A stretch of 64,000 bases of DNA from Flavihumibacter soli (lineage in GTDB: Bacteria > Bacteroidota > Bacteroidia > Sphingobacteriales > Sphingobacteriaceae). The stretch spans positions 1 to 64,000 of the forward strand of contig NZ_JAAFZB010000096.1 in the NCBI RefSeq assembly GCF_010692725.1. The letters are read 5' to 3'. The notes beneath the pieces were generated by a model. That model did not search any database and was not told the origin of the DNA. It worked only from the letters and a program-made list of their open reading frames with translations. This document shows, in pieces, positions 7,631 to 16,847 of this stretch. Each line of letters begins with the position of its first letter. Positions within the stretch are counted from its first letter, which is position 1. A program made the translations under genes and the position numbers.

Positions 7631-10600
7631 TTAGGCCGCTTTTTTAAACCAGCCTTTAACTTTTCTGGAGTTAATATAAGCCAGCAGGTACATACATGGT
7701 ACCAGGATCAAAGTCAGGAATGTAGCGAAGCCCAGTCCAAAGATCATCGTCCAGGATAACGGGCCCCAGAACGCAACGTTATCACCTCCAAAGAAAATAT
7801 GCGGCTCAAATTCTGTTAAAAGCCGGGCGAAATCAATATTGAATCCGATAGCCAATGGAATTAACCCCAGCATCGTTGCCGTAGCAGTTAACAATACAGG
7901 TGTCATACGAGTACGGCCCGCCTCTATAACCGCTTCTTTCACTTCCATCCCCTGTTCGATCATCAGGTCAGTAAACTCAACCAGCAAGATACCGTTTCGT
8001 ACAACTATACCGGCAAGCGCCACAATACCTATCCCAGACATTACAATTGACATTTCCATCCGGAAAATAGTAATACCCAGCAATACCCCAATAACACTAA
8101 AGACAATTTCACTCAGGATAATCAGGGGCTTGCTAACTGAATTGAATTGCGTCACCAGGATTATAAGGATCAGTCCCAGGGCAACCAGCAGCGCCGTTCC
8201 AAGGAAGGCGGCAGTTTCCATCTGCTCTTCCTGTTCACCAGCCATCTTGATCTGGACTCCGTCTGGAGCCTTAAACTGGTTAATCTCATTTTGAATATTT
8301 GCTACCACTTCGTTAGGGTTCGAATCACCAAGTACATTGGACGAAAGAATGATTATCCTCTTCTCCTGTTTCCGCTTAATTCCACCATAAGTATTTACAT
8401 AATTAATATCCGCAAATGATGAGAGTGGCACCTGCCGAATAATACCGCCCATTCCCATATCACGGTAGGTCACTTTCATATTCCGCAAAGCCTGCAGATC
8501 ATTACGCTGATCTTCGCTTGCGCGGAGGTTGATCTCATAATCTTCATCTGCATCCCGGAACTTGGATACTTCCTTACCATAGATGGCGGTCCGCAGGTCA
8601 GAGCCAATCTGCCCGGTTGAAATTCCCTCCCGGTTTGCACGTTCCCGGTCAATATCAAAAATGATCTCAGGCTTATTATTCTGAAAATCAGATTTCAATT
8701 CTTCAACTCCCGCAATCTGTTTTGATTCAAGGTACTTTTTCAGCTCATCAGAGGCTTTAACAAGAGAATCCAGTTCATCGCCAGTGATCTCAATACTGAT
8801 TGGCTTTGCAGTTGGTGGTCCACCCTGCTCCTGTGCAACAGTGATTTCGGCACCTGGAATACCTTTAACCTCTTTGCGGATCTTATCAAGGTATTCGGCA
8901 GTATTCACACCGTCTCTCAGTCCGTATTGAACAAACGCAACAGTTACCTTTCCCCGGTTAGTATAATTACCCTGATCCTCATCCTGTGGATCCGTAACAC
9001 CAACAGTAACGTTTGAAATAATGGAAGAAACTACAGGATTATTTCTACCTCCCACAACCTGTGTTACTTTGTCTTCCACTTTCCTGATCACCTCATTCGT
9101 GTAAGCCTGGTCAGTACCAATCGGCAAACTAACATATACATATACAAAGTTTGGATCACCAGTGGGGAAAAAGACCACCTTTGGCGGAACTACCCCCATC
9201 AATACAATTGTAAAAATCAGCAAACCCACGGTGCTCCATAACATGGCCCGGGGACGTTCAAGTGTCCAACTTAAAACCCGCACATATTTGTCTTGTATAT
9301 TCGGCCAAACCTCATTTTGAAATTTATGAATAACTCCGGTTAAGAAGAAGTGATTAACCAGGTATAAGAGCGATAGGAATACCACAAGATTGCCAAAGCC
9401 AAAATTGATGAGATACGCCACCACAGCAAATCCTGCGAATATCATTAAGGTCTTTTTTACTCTTTTATCAAATGTGGGCTTCACATTTGAGTGATCTTCA
9501 GGATGCATAAAATCAACTGCAAACACCGGATTTATGATGTAAGCTACCACCAATGAAGCCAGTAAGGTAATGATCAGCGTTATCGGCAGGAAGAACATAA
9601 ATTCACCAATGATCCCGGGCCAGAAAAGCAGCGGAACAAAAGGTGCAAGTGTGGTTAAAGTTCCCGAAAGAACGGGCATAAAGACCTCCCCTGCTGCTAT
9701 CTTCGCCGCCTTAACGATCGGAACCTTTCCGTTATCAAATATCCGGTGGGTATTTTCTATCACAACAATTGCATCATCGACCACGATTCCTAAGCCCAGG
9801 AGGAAGGAAAACAGAACGATCATATTCATCGTAAAGCTGAATCCCATGAGGCTACCAAGCGCCGGCATAGCCATAAAGGCAATGAACATAGACAAGGGAA
9901 CCGACAGTGCTACAAAAAGTGCATTGGTAACTCCCATGAAGAACATCAGGATCAGCGTTACCAGGATAAATCCAATGATGATAGTGTTGATCAGGTCATG
10001 CAGCGTCGTCCGGGTTTGATCCGATTGGTCACCTGTCACGGTTATTTCCAGATTCTTAGGCAATTCATTACCCTTCATATCGGCGATCATTGCATTTATC
10101 TTGTCTGATGCTTCAATCAGGTTCTCACCACTCCGCTTTTTTACGTTTAGGGTAATGACATTCTTTCCATATAGTCTTGCGTAACTCTCCTGCTCTTTAA
10201 ATGAATCCTTTACTTCAGCGATATCTCTTAAATAAACCGATGCCCCGGTCGGAGTCTTAATGATCAGGTTCGCAATTTCATCGGCGCTTTTGAATTCATT
10301 CTTAACATTCAAAGTTCTTCGAACACCATCCATCTTCACGGTTCCACCAGAAATGGTCAGGTTCTCATATCCCACAGCCGACTCGATATCCCGAAAGGAG
10401 ATCTGCGTAGCAGCCATTTTATTCAGGTCAACGTTGATCTGAACTTCCGGATCAAGGGCACCCACAACATCAACACCTGAAATTTCTTTCAACCCCTCGA
10501 TGCGATCTTCCAGGTCGTCGGCATATTCTTTCAGCCGCTTCAGGTCAAAATCGCCGGAAATGTTCACATACATGATGGGAAGATCAGCCAGGTTAATATC

Positions 10601-11005
10601 CTGTATATTAGGATCATCCGGCAGATCGGTCGGCAGGTCTGCCTTATCGACTGCATCCTTTACCCGTTGCTTCGCATCCTTAATATCGACGTTGGTATTA
10701 AATTCTGCCGTGATAATGGAAAAATCCTGGAAGGAATTTGATGTAACCTTCTTCAGCCCTGAAGTCGATTGCAGCTCCTTCTCTATTTGCTTTGTCACCA
10801 GGTTCTCCATGTTCTCAGGAGAGGTACCCGGATATACTGTCGTAACGAAGATCTTGGGAATAATTACTTCCGGAAAATTTTCTTTCGGTAATCCCATATA
10901 AGCGAAATATCCCATCACAGCGATAATTACTGTGAGGACATAAATGGCAGTCTTGTTATCGATCGCCCAACTGGAGGGACCGAATTCTTTATTCACATCT
11001 TTCAT
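7631..11005 (-). CDS. RND-family efflux pump inner-membrane transporter
   Basis: A 1124-residue AcrB/HAE-1-type proton antiporter. The N-terminus is cytoplasmic with a first membrane helix (YVLTVIIAVMGYFAYM), followed by a large periplasmic porter domain. Helix 4 has the proton-relay pair in GIVVDDAIVVIENTHR near residue 406, then a second half with the C-terminal helix bundle (GIVVRNGILLVEF; TMLGLIPLAIGF). An additional hydrophobic stretch of about 60 residues near residues 510-570 lengthens the central loop. It is the last gene of tetR-tolC-MFP-RND. The substrate cannot be told from sequence: drugs, bile-like detergents or fatty acids are all possible. Confidence 0.95.
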   Translation of the reverse strand: MKDVNKEFGPSSWAIDNKTAIYVLTVIIAVMGYFAYMGLPKENFPEVIIPKIFVTTVYPGTSPENMENLVTKQIEKELQSTSGLKKVTSNSFQDFSIITAEFNTNVDIKDAKQRVKDAVDKADLPTDLPDDPNIQDINLADLPIMYVNISGDFDLKRLKEYADDLEDRIEGLKEISGVDVVGALDPEVQINVDLNKMAATQISFRDIESAVGYENLTISGGTVKMDGVRRTLNVKNEFKSADEIANLIIKTPTGASVYLRDIAEVKDSFKEQESYARLYGKNVITLNVKKRSGENLIEASDKINAMIADMKGNELPKNLEITVTGDQSDQTRTTLHDLINTIIIGFILVTLILMFFMGVTNALFVALSVPLSMFIAFMAMPALGSLMGFSFTMNMIVLFSFLLGLGIVVDDAIVVIENTHRIFDNGKVPIVKAAKIAAGEVFMPVLSGTLTTLAPFVPLLFWPGIIGEFMFFLPITLIITLLASLVVAYIINPVFAVDFMHPEDHSNVKPTFDKRVKKTLMIFAGFAVVAYLINFGFGNLVVFLSLLYLVNHFFLTGVIHKFQNEVWPNIQDKYVRVLSWTLERPRAMLWSTVGLLIFTIVLMGVVPPKVVFFPTGDPNFVYVYVSLPIGTDQAYTNEVIRKVEDKVTQVVGGRNNPVVSSIISNVTVGVTDPQDEDQGNYTNRGKVTVAFVQYGLRDGVNTAEYLDKIRKEVKGIPGAEITVAQEQGGPPTAKPISIEITGDELDSLVKASDELKKYLESKQIAGVEELKSDFQNNKPEIIFDIDRERANREGISTGQIGSDLRTAIYGKEVSKFRDADEDYEINLRASEDQRNDLQALRNMKVTYRDMGMGGIIRQVPLSSFADINYVNTYGGIKRKQEKRIIILSSNVLGDSNPNEVVANIQNEINQFKAPDGVQIKMAGEQEEQMETAAFLGTALLVALGLILIILVTQFNSVSKPLIILSEIVFSVIGVLLGITIFRMEMSIVMSGIGIVALAGIVVRNGILLVEFTDLMIEQGMEVKEAVIEAGRTRMTPVLLTATATMLGLIPLAIGFNIDFARLLTEFEPHIFFGGDNVAFWGPLSWTMIFGLGFATFLTLILVPCMYLLAYINSRKVKGWFKKAA

Positions 11006-11061
11006 TTCAAAAAATTTGAGATAGCCCCAGAGTTTTAGTCTGCCGGCTAGTGACCTTTATA

Positions 11062-12153
11062 TTAAAACTTAACAATATCACCCTCATTCAAATCCTGAAT
11101 ACCGGCAGTTATTACTTTATCACCTGATTTTAAACCGGATAGAACCTCTGCCTTACCTTCCGATACTTTTCCCGCCTGAATACTCACTCTTTTTGCTTTG
11201 CCGTTTTCAGCCACAAACACGTAGTCCCCGCTTTCTGCTTTCTGGATAGAATTCACCGGTACGATTAAAGCCTTATCGTTCTTGTAATCAACGATTTTAA
11301 CGACTGCAAGCATATTCGGACGGTAGGTCTTTTTGGATGGCAACTTTACTTCAACATTAAAACTTCTTGAAATCGGATCGATGGTTTTGGATGCGAACGA
11401 AAGCTTCGTTTCAAGCGTGTCCGGAACATCAGGGAAGATAATGCTGACATCATCGCTCTGATTAACCCTTGCCGCATATGACTCGGCCACCTGAGCCTTC
11501 ACTTTTAAATTTGAAGCATTGATAATACGGATGCCCGACGCTCCCGGCGATACTGCCTGACCAACCCGCAGATCCATTTCATCGATAGTACCCGAAATAG
11601 GAGCCTTTATTTTATACATCGCTGCCTGTGAATTCAAGGTTGCAATGCGACGCTCCGCACTTTCCTTTACCGTTTTTGCGTTCAGATACTGCACCTCGGA
11701 ACCTATCTTCTGCTCCCAAAGATTCTTTTGACGTTGATACAGCGTGTTCGCCAACTGCAGCTGTGTTTGCAATTCCGCCATATTTTGCCCTAATACCTTG
11801 TCATCCAGCTGGGCAAGCACCTGGCCTCTGCTAACCCTTTGCCCTATATTGACATAAACGGCGGTTACCACACCCGGTGTTTCAGGCGTTACCTGCACAT
11901 TTTCTTCCGCATCAACCTTTCCCTGCACTTCTACATAATTTCTGAAGGGACTTTCGCTTACTTCAAAAACTGAAACTTCTTTAAAAGAAGATGGTGCAGC
12001 ACTGGTGCCTATCTCTGCCTCGAGCTTAGCGATCCTGCTGTTTAATTCAGTGCGCTCTTTTTTAAGCGTTTCCAATTCTGATTTTTTGTCAGTTGACTTT
12101 CCTGCACATGAAGCCAGAAATACGACAGCTGCAATTGATAATATCCGTTTCAT
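11062..12153 (-). CDS. RND efflux periplasmic adaptor (membrane fusion protein), lipoprotein
   Basis: A 363-residue HlyD/AcrA-family protein. MKRILSIAAVVFLASC gives a lipobox with Cys16 acylated. A coiled coil precedes the first lipoyl half (VTPETPGVVTAVYVNIGQRVSRGQVLAQLDD), then the alpha-hairpin and the second lipoyl half (KIKAPISGTIDEMDLRVGQAVSPG), a beta-barrel, and a membrane-proximal domain with LSGLKSGDKVITAG. It bridges the RND transporter (56 bases downstream) and the TolC-like channel (21 bases upstream). Confidence 0.95.
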   Translation of the reverse strand: MKRILSIAAVVFLASCAGKSTDKKSELETLKKERTELNSRIAKLEAEIGTSAAPSSFKEVSVFEVSESPFRNYVEVQGKVDAEENVQVTPETPGVVTAVYVNIGQRVSRGQVLAQLDDKVLGQNMAELQTQLQLANTLYQRQKNLWEQKIGSEVQYLNAKTVKESAERRIATLNSQAAMYKIKAPISGTIDEMDLRVGQAVSPGASGIRIINASNLKVKAQVAESYAARVNQSDDVSIIFPDVPDTLETKLSFASKTIDPISRSFNVEVKLPSKKTYRPNMLAVVKIVDYKNDKALIVPVNSIQKAESGDYVFVAENGKAKRVSIQAGKVSEGKAEVLSGLKSGDKVITAGIQDLNEGDIVKF

Positions 12154-12174
12154 TTTATATTGATAATAGTTTGA

Positions 12175-13518
12175 TTAGTAAACAATTTTCCCTGTAGCAC
12201 GATCAAGATCGATCTTACTGATAAGCAATTCATACAGGGCGGTTATATAATTATTTTGAGATTCCTGTAAAGAGGTCTCCGCAGTAGTCACTTCAAGACT
12301 TGATCCGACGCCCTGCTCATATTTAATTCTGGATACTCTTAATACTTCATCAGCCAGGCCCATATTTCTTTTTTGATTTTCCAGCGATCTTACCCCATTA
12401 AGATAGTTGGTCTGCGCCTCGGAAACCTCCAGGTTAATTCCATTCTTCAGGTTGACCAGGTCGTTTTGGGTTCGTTCCACCTGCAGCCTGGCATTCCGGA
12501 TCTGATAGAGCTTTTGCCCGCCGGAAATGATCGGTACTGTAAGACGCAGGCCTATGATCGTAACAGGGTAGTTCACATCAAAAATCGGTGAAAAAGTATT
12601 GGACTGATAGTTATTCGAAGCATTTACAAAACCAGACAATGAAGGCAGCAGCAAACTTTTATATCTTTTTAAGTCGTATTCATTTACCCTTTTTTGGGTT
12701 TGAAGCAGCGAATATTCTATACGACTTTGATAGGCAGTGGTATCGGTTACCATCGCAATTTTTGCGAAGCTTTCTAAATCGCTTAATTTATCTTTCAATG
12801 CCAGAGGCGTTTCGATCGGCATGCCCATTTGAAATTTTAACAGATCCACTGTCAGCGACAGTAATTTGATAACATTTTCCCGTTCTGTTTCCAGGTTATT
12901 GTGTAATACCCTTAGGCGGTCTACGTCGATGCTTTCAACAAAACCATTTTTAAACATCGCCTCCGTGTCACTCAGTGACTTCTTCAGCCTGACTATGTTT
13001 GCATCCAGAAGCTCGACGGCCTCTTCTCTAACTAAGGCTGTATAGTATGCCTTGCTTACCGCAACTGCAGTTTCTATCCGGGTACGCCGCAAATTCTTAT
13101 TTGATAACTCTTTATACGTTTTGGAAGCCTGTAGTCCTACCAGGTAGGTCCCGTCGAAAAGCAACTGATTAAGCTCGAGGCCTGCGGTCGACTGGTACTT
13201 CACACCAAACTGCACAGGTACCTGAGTGCCCGGCTGACCAAAAAATTCCCCGGGTAACAAGCTGGTCGGGATTTTTACATAATTAGAGAAACTGGCATTA
13301 CCACTCACCTGTGGCAAGCCCATTCCAATAATCCGTTTAACATCGTTTTTCGCTATTTCTTCATCGATAAGGGCATTCTGCACCGAAGTCTGATGCGTCT
13401 GCGCGTATTCGATCGCTTCCTGCAGACTAACGCTATAGGTCAGCGGGTCGCCTTGCTGGGCCCATCCCGGTAAAATGCCGGCAAGGCATAATAAAAAAGT
13501 AGTAAGTATATATCTCAT
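12175..13518 (-). CDS. TolC-family outer-membrane efflux channel
   Basis: About 447 residues with a signal peptide (MRYILTTFLLCLAGILPGWAQ) and two repeated OEP halves; characteristic stretches are LQEAIEYAQTH at the start and SSLEVTTAETSLQESQNNYITALYELL near the end. I use the ATG at 13518; the longer frame to 13563 would overlap the tetR stop and lacks a signal peptide. It forms the outer-membrane exit duct of the adjacent RND pump. Confidence 0.93.
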   Translation of the reverse strand: MRYILTTFLLCLAGILPGWAQQGDPLTYSVSLQEAIEYAQTHQTSVQNALIDEEIAKNDVKRIIGMGLPQVSGNASFSNYVKIPTSLLPGEFFGQPGTQVPVQFGVKYQSTAGLELNQLLFDGTYLVGLQASKTYKELSNKNLRRTRIETAVAVSKAYYTALVREEAVELLDANIVRLKKSLSDTEAMFKNGFVESIDVDRLRVLHNNLETERENVIKLLSLTVDLLKFQMGMPIETPLALKDKLSDLESFAKIAMVTDTTAYQSRIEYSLLQTQKRVNEYDLKRYKSLLLPSLSGFVNASNNYQSNTFSPIFDVNYPVTIIGLRLTVPIISGGQKLYQIRNARLQVERTQNDLVNLKNGINLEVSEAQTNYLNGVRSLENQKRNMGLADEVLRVSRIKYEQGVGSSLEVTTAETSLQESQNNYITALYELLISKIDLDRATGKIVY

Positions 13519-13528
13519 TGTTTCTGCT

Positions 13529-14143
13529 TTAATCCTGATTAATATTATTCCTGTATTTATCAATTAATTTATAACCCTCCGCTGTACACAAGCCGAAAAG
13601 AAAGTGTTCCGTAATCTCATTCATTAGTGCGATGATATTGAACTGATTGACCGGATAAGTGGTCTGACCAAAGACCGTATCAATCTGCCCGATCCGCATC
13701 CATGTGAGGATATCTGCATTAATCTCACTTCGGTAGTGTCCCTCACTTATTCCCCTTTTTATATTGTTGTATATTACCGCAAATAATTTTTTTTCCCTGA
13801 AAGCTACATACAGCTGCCATGCTTCCGGATGGTATTTCTGAAGATCATAAAATAACATCGGGTTCATGTTAGATAACATATGCTGCATCTGTGTTACAGC
13901 AAAAAAAACTTCATGAACTGCATTCGACGAACTATTAATACAATCCTCCATCACGCAGACCTGATTCTGCATTTTATTTCGCATCAGCTCAACCACCAGT
14001 GCGTTCTTATCACTGAAATGCAGATATATAGTTTTCTTCGAAATTCCGAGATGTTTCGCAATATCATCCATCGTCACGCTCTTTATGCCGTACTGGCAAA
14101 AAAGCATATCCGCCTGCGTTATTATATGTTCCTTTAATTCCAA
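13529..14143 (-). CDS. TetR/AcrR-family transcriptional regulator
   Basis: The N-terminal TetR helix-turn-helix is clear: IITQADMLFCQYGIKSVTMDD then IAKHLGISKKTIYLHFSDKNALV. An all-helical ligand-binding domain follows. No ATG fits. I choose the TTG at 14143 because it gives the usual 'ELKEHII' TetR opening and has AAAGG shortly upstream; a longer version could begin with TTG at 14203. It is the first gene of the efflux operon (tolC begins 10 bases after its stop), so it probably represses its own operon and is released by pump substrates. Confidence 0.88.
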   Translation of the reverse strand: MELKEHIITQADMLFCQYGIKSVTMDDIAKHLGISKKTIYLHFSDKNALVVELMRNKMQNQVCVMEDCINSSSNAVHEVFFAVTQMQHMLSNMNPMLFYDLQKYHPEAWQLYVAFREKKLFAVIYNNIKRGISEGHYRSEINADILTWMRIGQIDTVFGQTTYPVNQFNIIALMNEITEHFLFGLCTAEGYKLIDKYRNNINQD

Positions 14144-14173
14144 AACTGCCTTTGTATTCTGAATCAAAACTAT

Positions 14174-14201
14174 GGAAACTATTTTTAAGTTCAAAGTTTC
14201 C
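14174..14201. promoter_or_regulatory. Inverted repeat, possible TetR operator
   Basis: GGAAACT (14174-14180) and AGTTTCC (14195-14201) are perfect inverted arms separated by 14 bases, just upstream of the chosen tetR start and next to the purB promoter region. Arm length and location suit a TetR-family operator, but this is inference. Confidence 0.4.
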
Positions 14202-14257
14202 AAACATTATATTTTGCTCAAATGGACTGTGTCCACGGGAAGAGTCTTCACCCAAAA

Positions 14258-14287
14258 TTGGGTAGCCTTTATTATTTTATAACTTTG
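14258..14287 (+). promoter_or_regulatory. Bacteroidota-type promoter of purB
   Basis: TTG at 14258-14260, then 19 bases, then TAACTTTG at 14280-14287, a full match to TAnnTTTG. The purB ATG follows 15 bases later. Confidence 0.65.
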
Positions 14288-14302
14288 CGAAAAAATTATA
14301 GC

Positions 14303-15646
14303 ATGGAATTATCTCCTTTAACTGCCATATCCCCTATTGATGGGCGGTACAGAAAAACTACATCTGACTTAGCAGCCTTTTTTTCCGAAGCCGCATTGAT
14401 CAAATACAGAGTATTCGTCGAAATAGAGTATTTCATTGCTTTATGCGAGTTGCCCTTACCGCAGTTAAAGAGTTTCAATCCCGAACACTTTCAGGCACTG
14501 CGGGAGATTTACACCAGTTTTAATGAGGCAGATGCCCAGGCTGTAAAGCAGATTGAGACAATCACAAACCATGATGTGAAAGCAGTCGAATATTTCATTA
14601 AAGAAAAATTCGATTCCCTTTCGCTCGATGAATTTAAGGAATTCATCCATTTCGGATTAACATCCCAGGACATCAACAATACCTCCATACCTTATTCTTT
14701 TAAGGAGGGCTTAGAAAGCTCTTACTATCCTGCCTTAGCAGAATTGCAGGAGCTATTGGAAAAACTGGCGAATGACTGGGAAAAACTCCCGATGCTGGCA
14801 CATACCCATGGACAGCCGGCGTCGCCAACCCGCCTGGGAAAAGAAATAGAAGTATTTGTTGAAAGGCTGAAAACGCAAACCGCACAATTAAAAGCTATTC
14901 CGTATTCCGCAAAGTTTGGCGGCGCTACGGGGAACTTTAACGCGCATTACGTGGCTTACCCTGAAATAAGCTGGAAAGACTTTGCCAATAGTTTCGTAAA
15001 CGGCACACTTGGCCTTAACAGGTCACAGTATACGACCCAAATTGAACACTACGATAATTTTGCGGCGCAGTGTGACGCGATGAAGCGCATCAATAATATA
15101 GTAATTGACCTGGACCGGGATATGTGGACTTACATTTCCATGAATTACTTCAAGCAGCGTATCAAGGCAGGAGAAGTTGGTTCATCTGCAATGCCACATA
15201 AAGTTAACCCGATCGATTTTGAGAACTCAGAAGGTAACCTTGGGATTGCCAATGCTATGTTAGAGCATTTCGCCGCAAAATTACCGGTCTCACGTCTGCA
15301 GCGAGATCTGACTGATTCTACGGTATTGCGGAACATTGGTGTTCCTGTTGGCCACACGCTTATTGCCTTAAAATCTACTGTAAAAGGCCTGAATAAGCTG
15401 CTTTTGAATGAAGAGGCGATCGCAGGGGACCTGGAGGACAACTGGGCAGTCGTTGCCGAAGCGATTCAAACCATTCTTCGACGGGAGAGTTATCCAAATC
15501 CATATGAGGCCTTAAAGGAGCTCACGAGGACCAACCAGCAGATTAACGCTGCATCAATTGCAGAATTCGTTGAAAGCTTAGATATATCGGCCGATGTAAA
15601 AAGTGAGCTGAAAAAGATTACACCAGGCAATTATACAGGCATATAA
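14303..15646 (+). CDS. purB: Adenylosuccinate lyase PurB
   Basis: PurB cleaves SAICAR to AICAR and adenylosuccinate to AMP, two steps of purine synthesis. The protein has 448 residues from the ATG at 14303, giving the typical MELSPLTAISPIDGRY opening; the frame extends further upstream without homology. Motifs: TSQDINNTS near residue 120, AHTHGQPASPTRLGKE near 165, and the superfamily signature GSSAMPHKVNPIDFENSEGN at about 292-311, which carries the mobile catalytic Ser loop. Confidence 0.97.
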   Translation: MELSPLTAISPIDGRYRKTTSDLAAFFSEAALIKYRVFVEIEYFIALCELPLPQLKSFNPEHFQALREIYTSFNEADAQAVKQIETITNHDVKAVEYFIKEKFDSLSLDEFKEFIHFGLTSQDINNTSIPYSFKEGLESSYYPALAELQELLEKLANDWEKLPMLAHTHGQPASPTRLGKEIEVFVERLKTQTAQLKAIPYSAKFGGATGNFNAHYVAYPEISWKDFANSFVNGTLGLNRSQYTTQIEHYDNFAAQCDAMKRINNIVIDLDRDMWTYISMNYFKQRIKAGEVGSSAMPHKVNPIDFENSEGNLGIANAMLEHFAAKLPVSRLQRDLTDSTVLRNIGVPVGHTLIALKSTVKGLNKLLLNEEAIAGDLEDNWAVVAEAIQTILRRESYPNPYEALKELTRTNQQINAASIAEFVESLDISADVKSELKKITPGNYTGI

Positions 15647-15729
15647 GTATCAGTAGTATGTCAAAAACCCGCTTGCAAAAAAACTTGTAGTTAATATTGG
15701 CTAATTTTACAACCATAAATATTTGATAA

Positions 15730-16293
15730 ATGAGCACAGCCACATCCAATATAAACGTCTATACAGAAGGTACGCCTAATCCGGCTACCATGAAGTTCCT
15801 GGTTAATAAACTGTTAACCAATACCAGTATCGATTTTGCTACAAAGGAAAGCGCAGAGAAGTCTCCTTTTGCACGGGAACTCTTCCGCTTCAATTTCGTT
15901 ACAGGCGTCTTCTTTGCAAGTAACTTTGTGACTATCACAAAGGCTGAAGGTTCTGATTGGGCAGATATTGAACCTATTCTGAAGGAGTTTGTTAAGGGAG
16001 CGGTAGAATCAGAGCTGAAGATCCTTGAAGAGGAACAGAAAGTCGTCGATTTTGAAGGTACAGAAACAGAGATCAAAATTCAGCAGATCCTGAACGACTA
16101 TGTACGCCCAGCTGTTGAACAGGATGGTGGTGCAATCAGTTACAGATCATTTAATGAAGGAGTGGTTACCGTTGAACTTCGCGGTTCCTGCAGCGGTTGT
16201 CCTTCATCAACCATTACACTGAAGGCCGGGATTGAAAACCTCCTGAAGCGTATGGTACCTGAAGTTACAGAAGTGGTTTCAGAAGCATTATAA
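15730..16293 (+). CDS. NifU-like Fe-S scaffold/carrier protein (Nfu family)
   Basis: A 187-residue two-domain Nfu protein. The N-terminal Scaffold_Nfu/NifU_N domain is at residues 8-90 (YTEGTPNPATMKFLVN), and the NifU C-terminal domain at about 115-185 has the cluster-binding CSGC pair, Cys154 and Cys157, in RGSCSGCPSS. Two such monomers hold one 4Fe-4S cluster for delivery to apo-proteins. This layout matches mitochondrial NFU1 more than E. coli NfuA. A monocistronic unit with a strong terminator. Confidence 0.93.
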   Translation: MSTATSNINVYTEGTPNPATMKFLVNKLLTNTSIDFATKESAEKSPFARELFRFNFVTGVFFASNFVTITKAEGSDWADIEPILKEFVKGAVESELKILEEEQKVVDFEGTETEIKIQQILNDYVRPAVEQDGGAISYRSFNEGVVTVELRGSCSGCPSSTITLKAGIENLLKRMVPEVTEVVSEAL

Positions 16294-16311
16294 AAATAAC
16301 ATCACAAAAAG

Positions 16312-16346
16312 AAAGCCGTTCAGAATAATCTGAACGGCTTTTTTTA
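16312..16346. terminator. Terminator between nfu and the haem-binding gene
   Basis: AAAGCCGTTCAGA and TCTGAACGGCTTT form a 13-bp stem with a T7 run; the convergent gene ends 16 bases on. Confidence 0.88.
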
Positions 16347-16361
16347 TGGCAAGTTCTTAAG

Positions 16362-16829
16362 CTATTTTATATTCGGTTGAATAACTTTTCTGATTTCAGC
16401 CGCCCAATTCGTCATGGCCACCCGTTGCTCCTGCGTCAACCGGGCATCAGCATGTATCAGGGAGTATGACTTCAGAGGCATTTCATTTTCCTTAACCATT
16501 TCAATTAATTCCTCCATCTTATGGTCAGCTCTTTTTGCCGGATAAGCTGCGAACTCAGAGAAATTTAACTCTTTTTTCCCCTCCTTAATATGATCATTAA
16601 GCCACCAGGCTACCGGCTGAACCTGGGAATACCATGGATAAACAGTATTATTGGAATGACAGTCGTAGCAAGCTGTTTTGATTAAAGCCTTTAAAGAATC
16701 GGGTGCCTGGTAGTGAGCGAAAATATCGCCAGGGGTGGCGGCATTCGATTGGTTCTTTTCCGGCCGGAAGAACTGAATAATAACTAATACTACGAATAGG
16801 CATAACAAAACTTTCTTGGTCTTCGACAT
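16362..16829 (-). CDS. Membrane-anchored haem-binding protein (Haem_bd family)
   Basis: This 155-residue protein has an N-terminal membrane anchor (residues 6-21) and one c-type haem site, TACYDCHSNNTVYPWYS (Cys54, Cys57, His58), followed by the WWLNDHIKEGKKELNFS block. A distal Met in NEMPLKSY could be the sixth haem ligand. This is the Bacteroidota Haem_bd/cytochrome P460-like small domain; its electron partner is unknown. It starts 18 bases after suhB and probably shares the lgt-suhB transcript. Confidence 0.85.
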   Translation of the reverse strand: MSKTKKVLLCLFVVLVIIQFFRPEKNQSNAATPGDIFAHYQAPDSLKALIKTACYDCHSNNTVYPWYSQVQPVAWWLNDHIKEGKKELNFSEFAAYPAKRADHKMEELIEMVKENEMPLKSYSLIHADARLTQEQRVAMTNWAAEIRKVIQPNIK

Positions 16830-16847
16830 ATACTTATGATTAAAAGT

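Noticed and set aside
7839-10901. Several long plus-strand frames opposite the RND transporter gene
   Set aside because: They are antisense shadows of a strongly conserved RND protein and have no recognisable domains.
13519-13563. Upstream extension of the tolC frame
   Set aside because: It overlaps the tetR stop and lacks a signal peptide; the ATG at 13518 gives a clean one.
14222-14302. Upstream extension of purB
   Set aside because: It covers the TAnnTTTG promoter, and PurB proteins start at MELSPLTAISPIDGRY.
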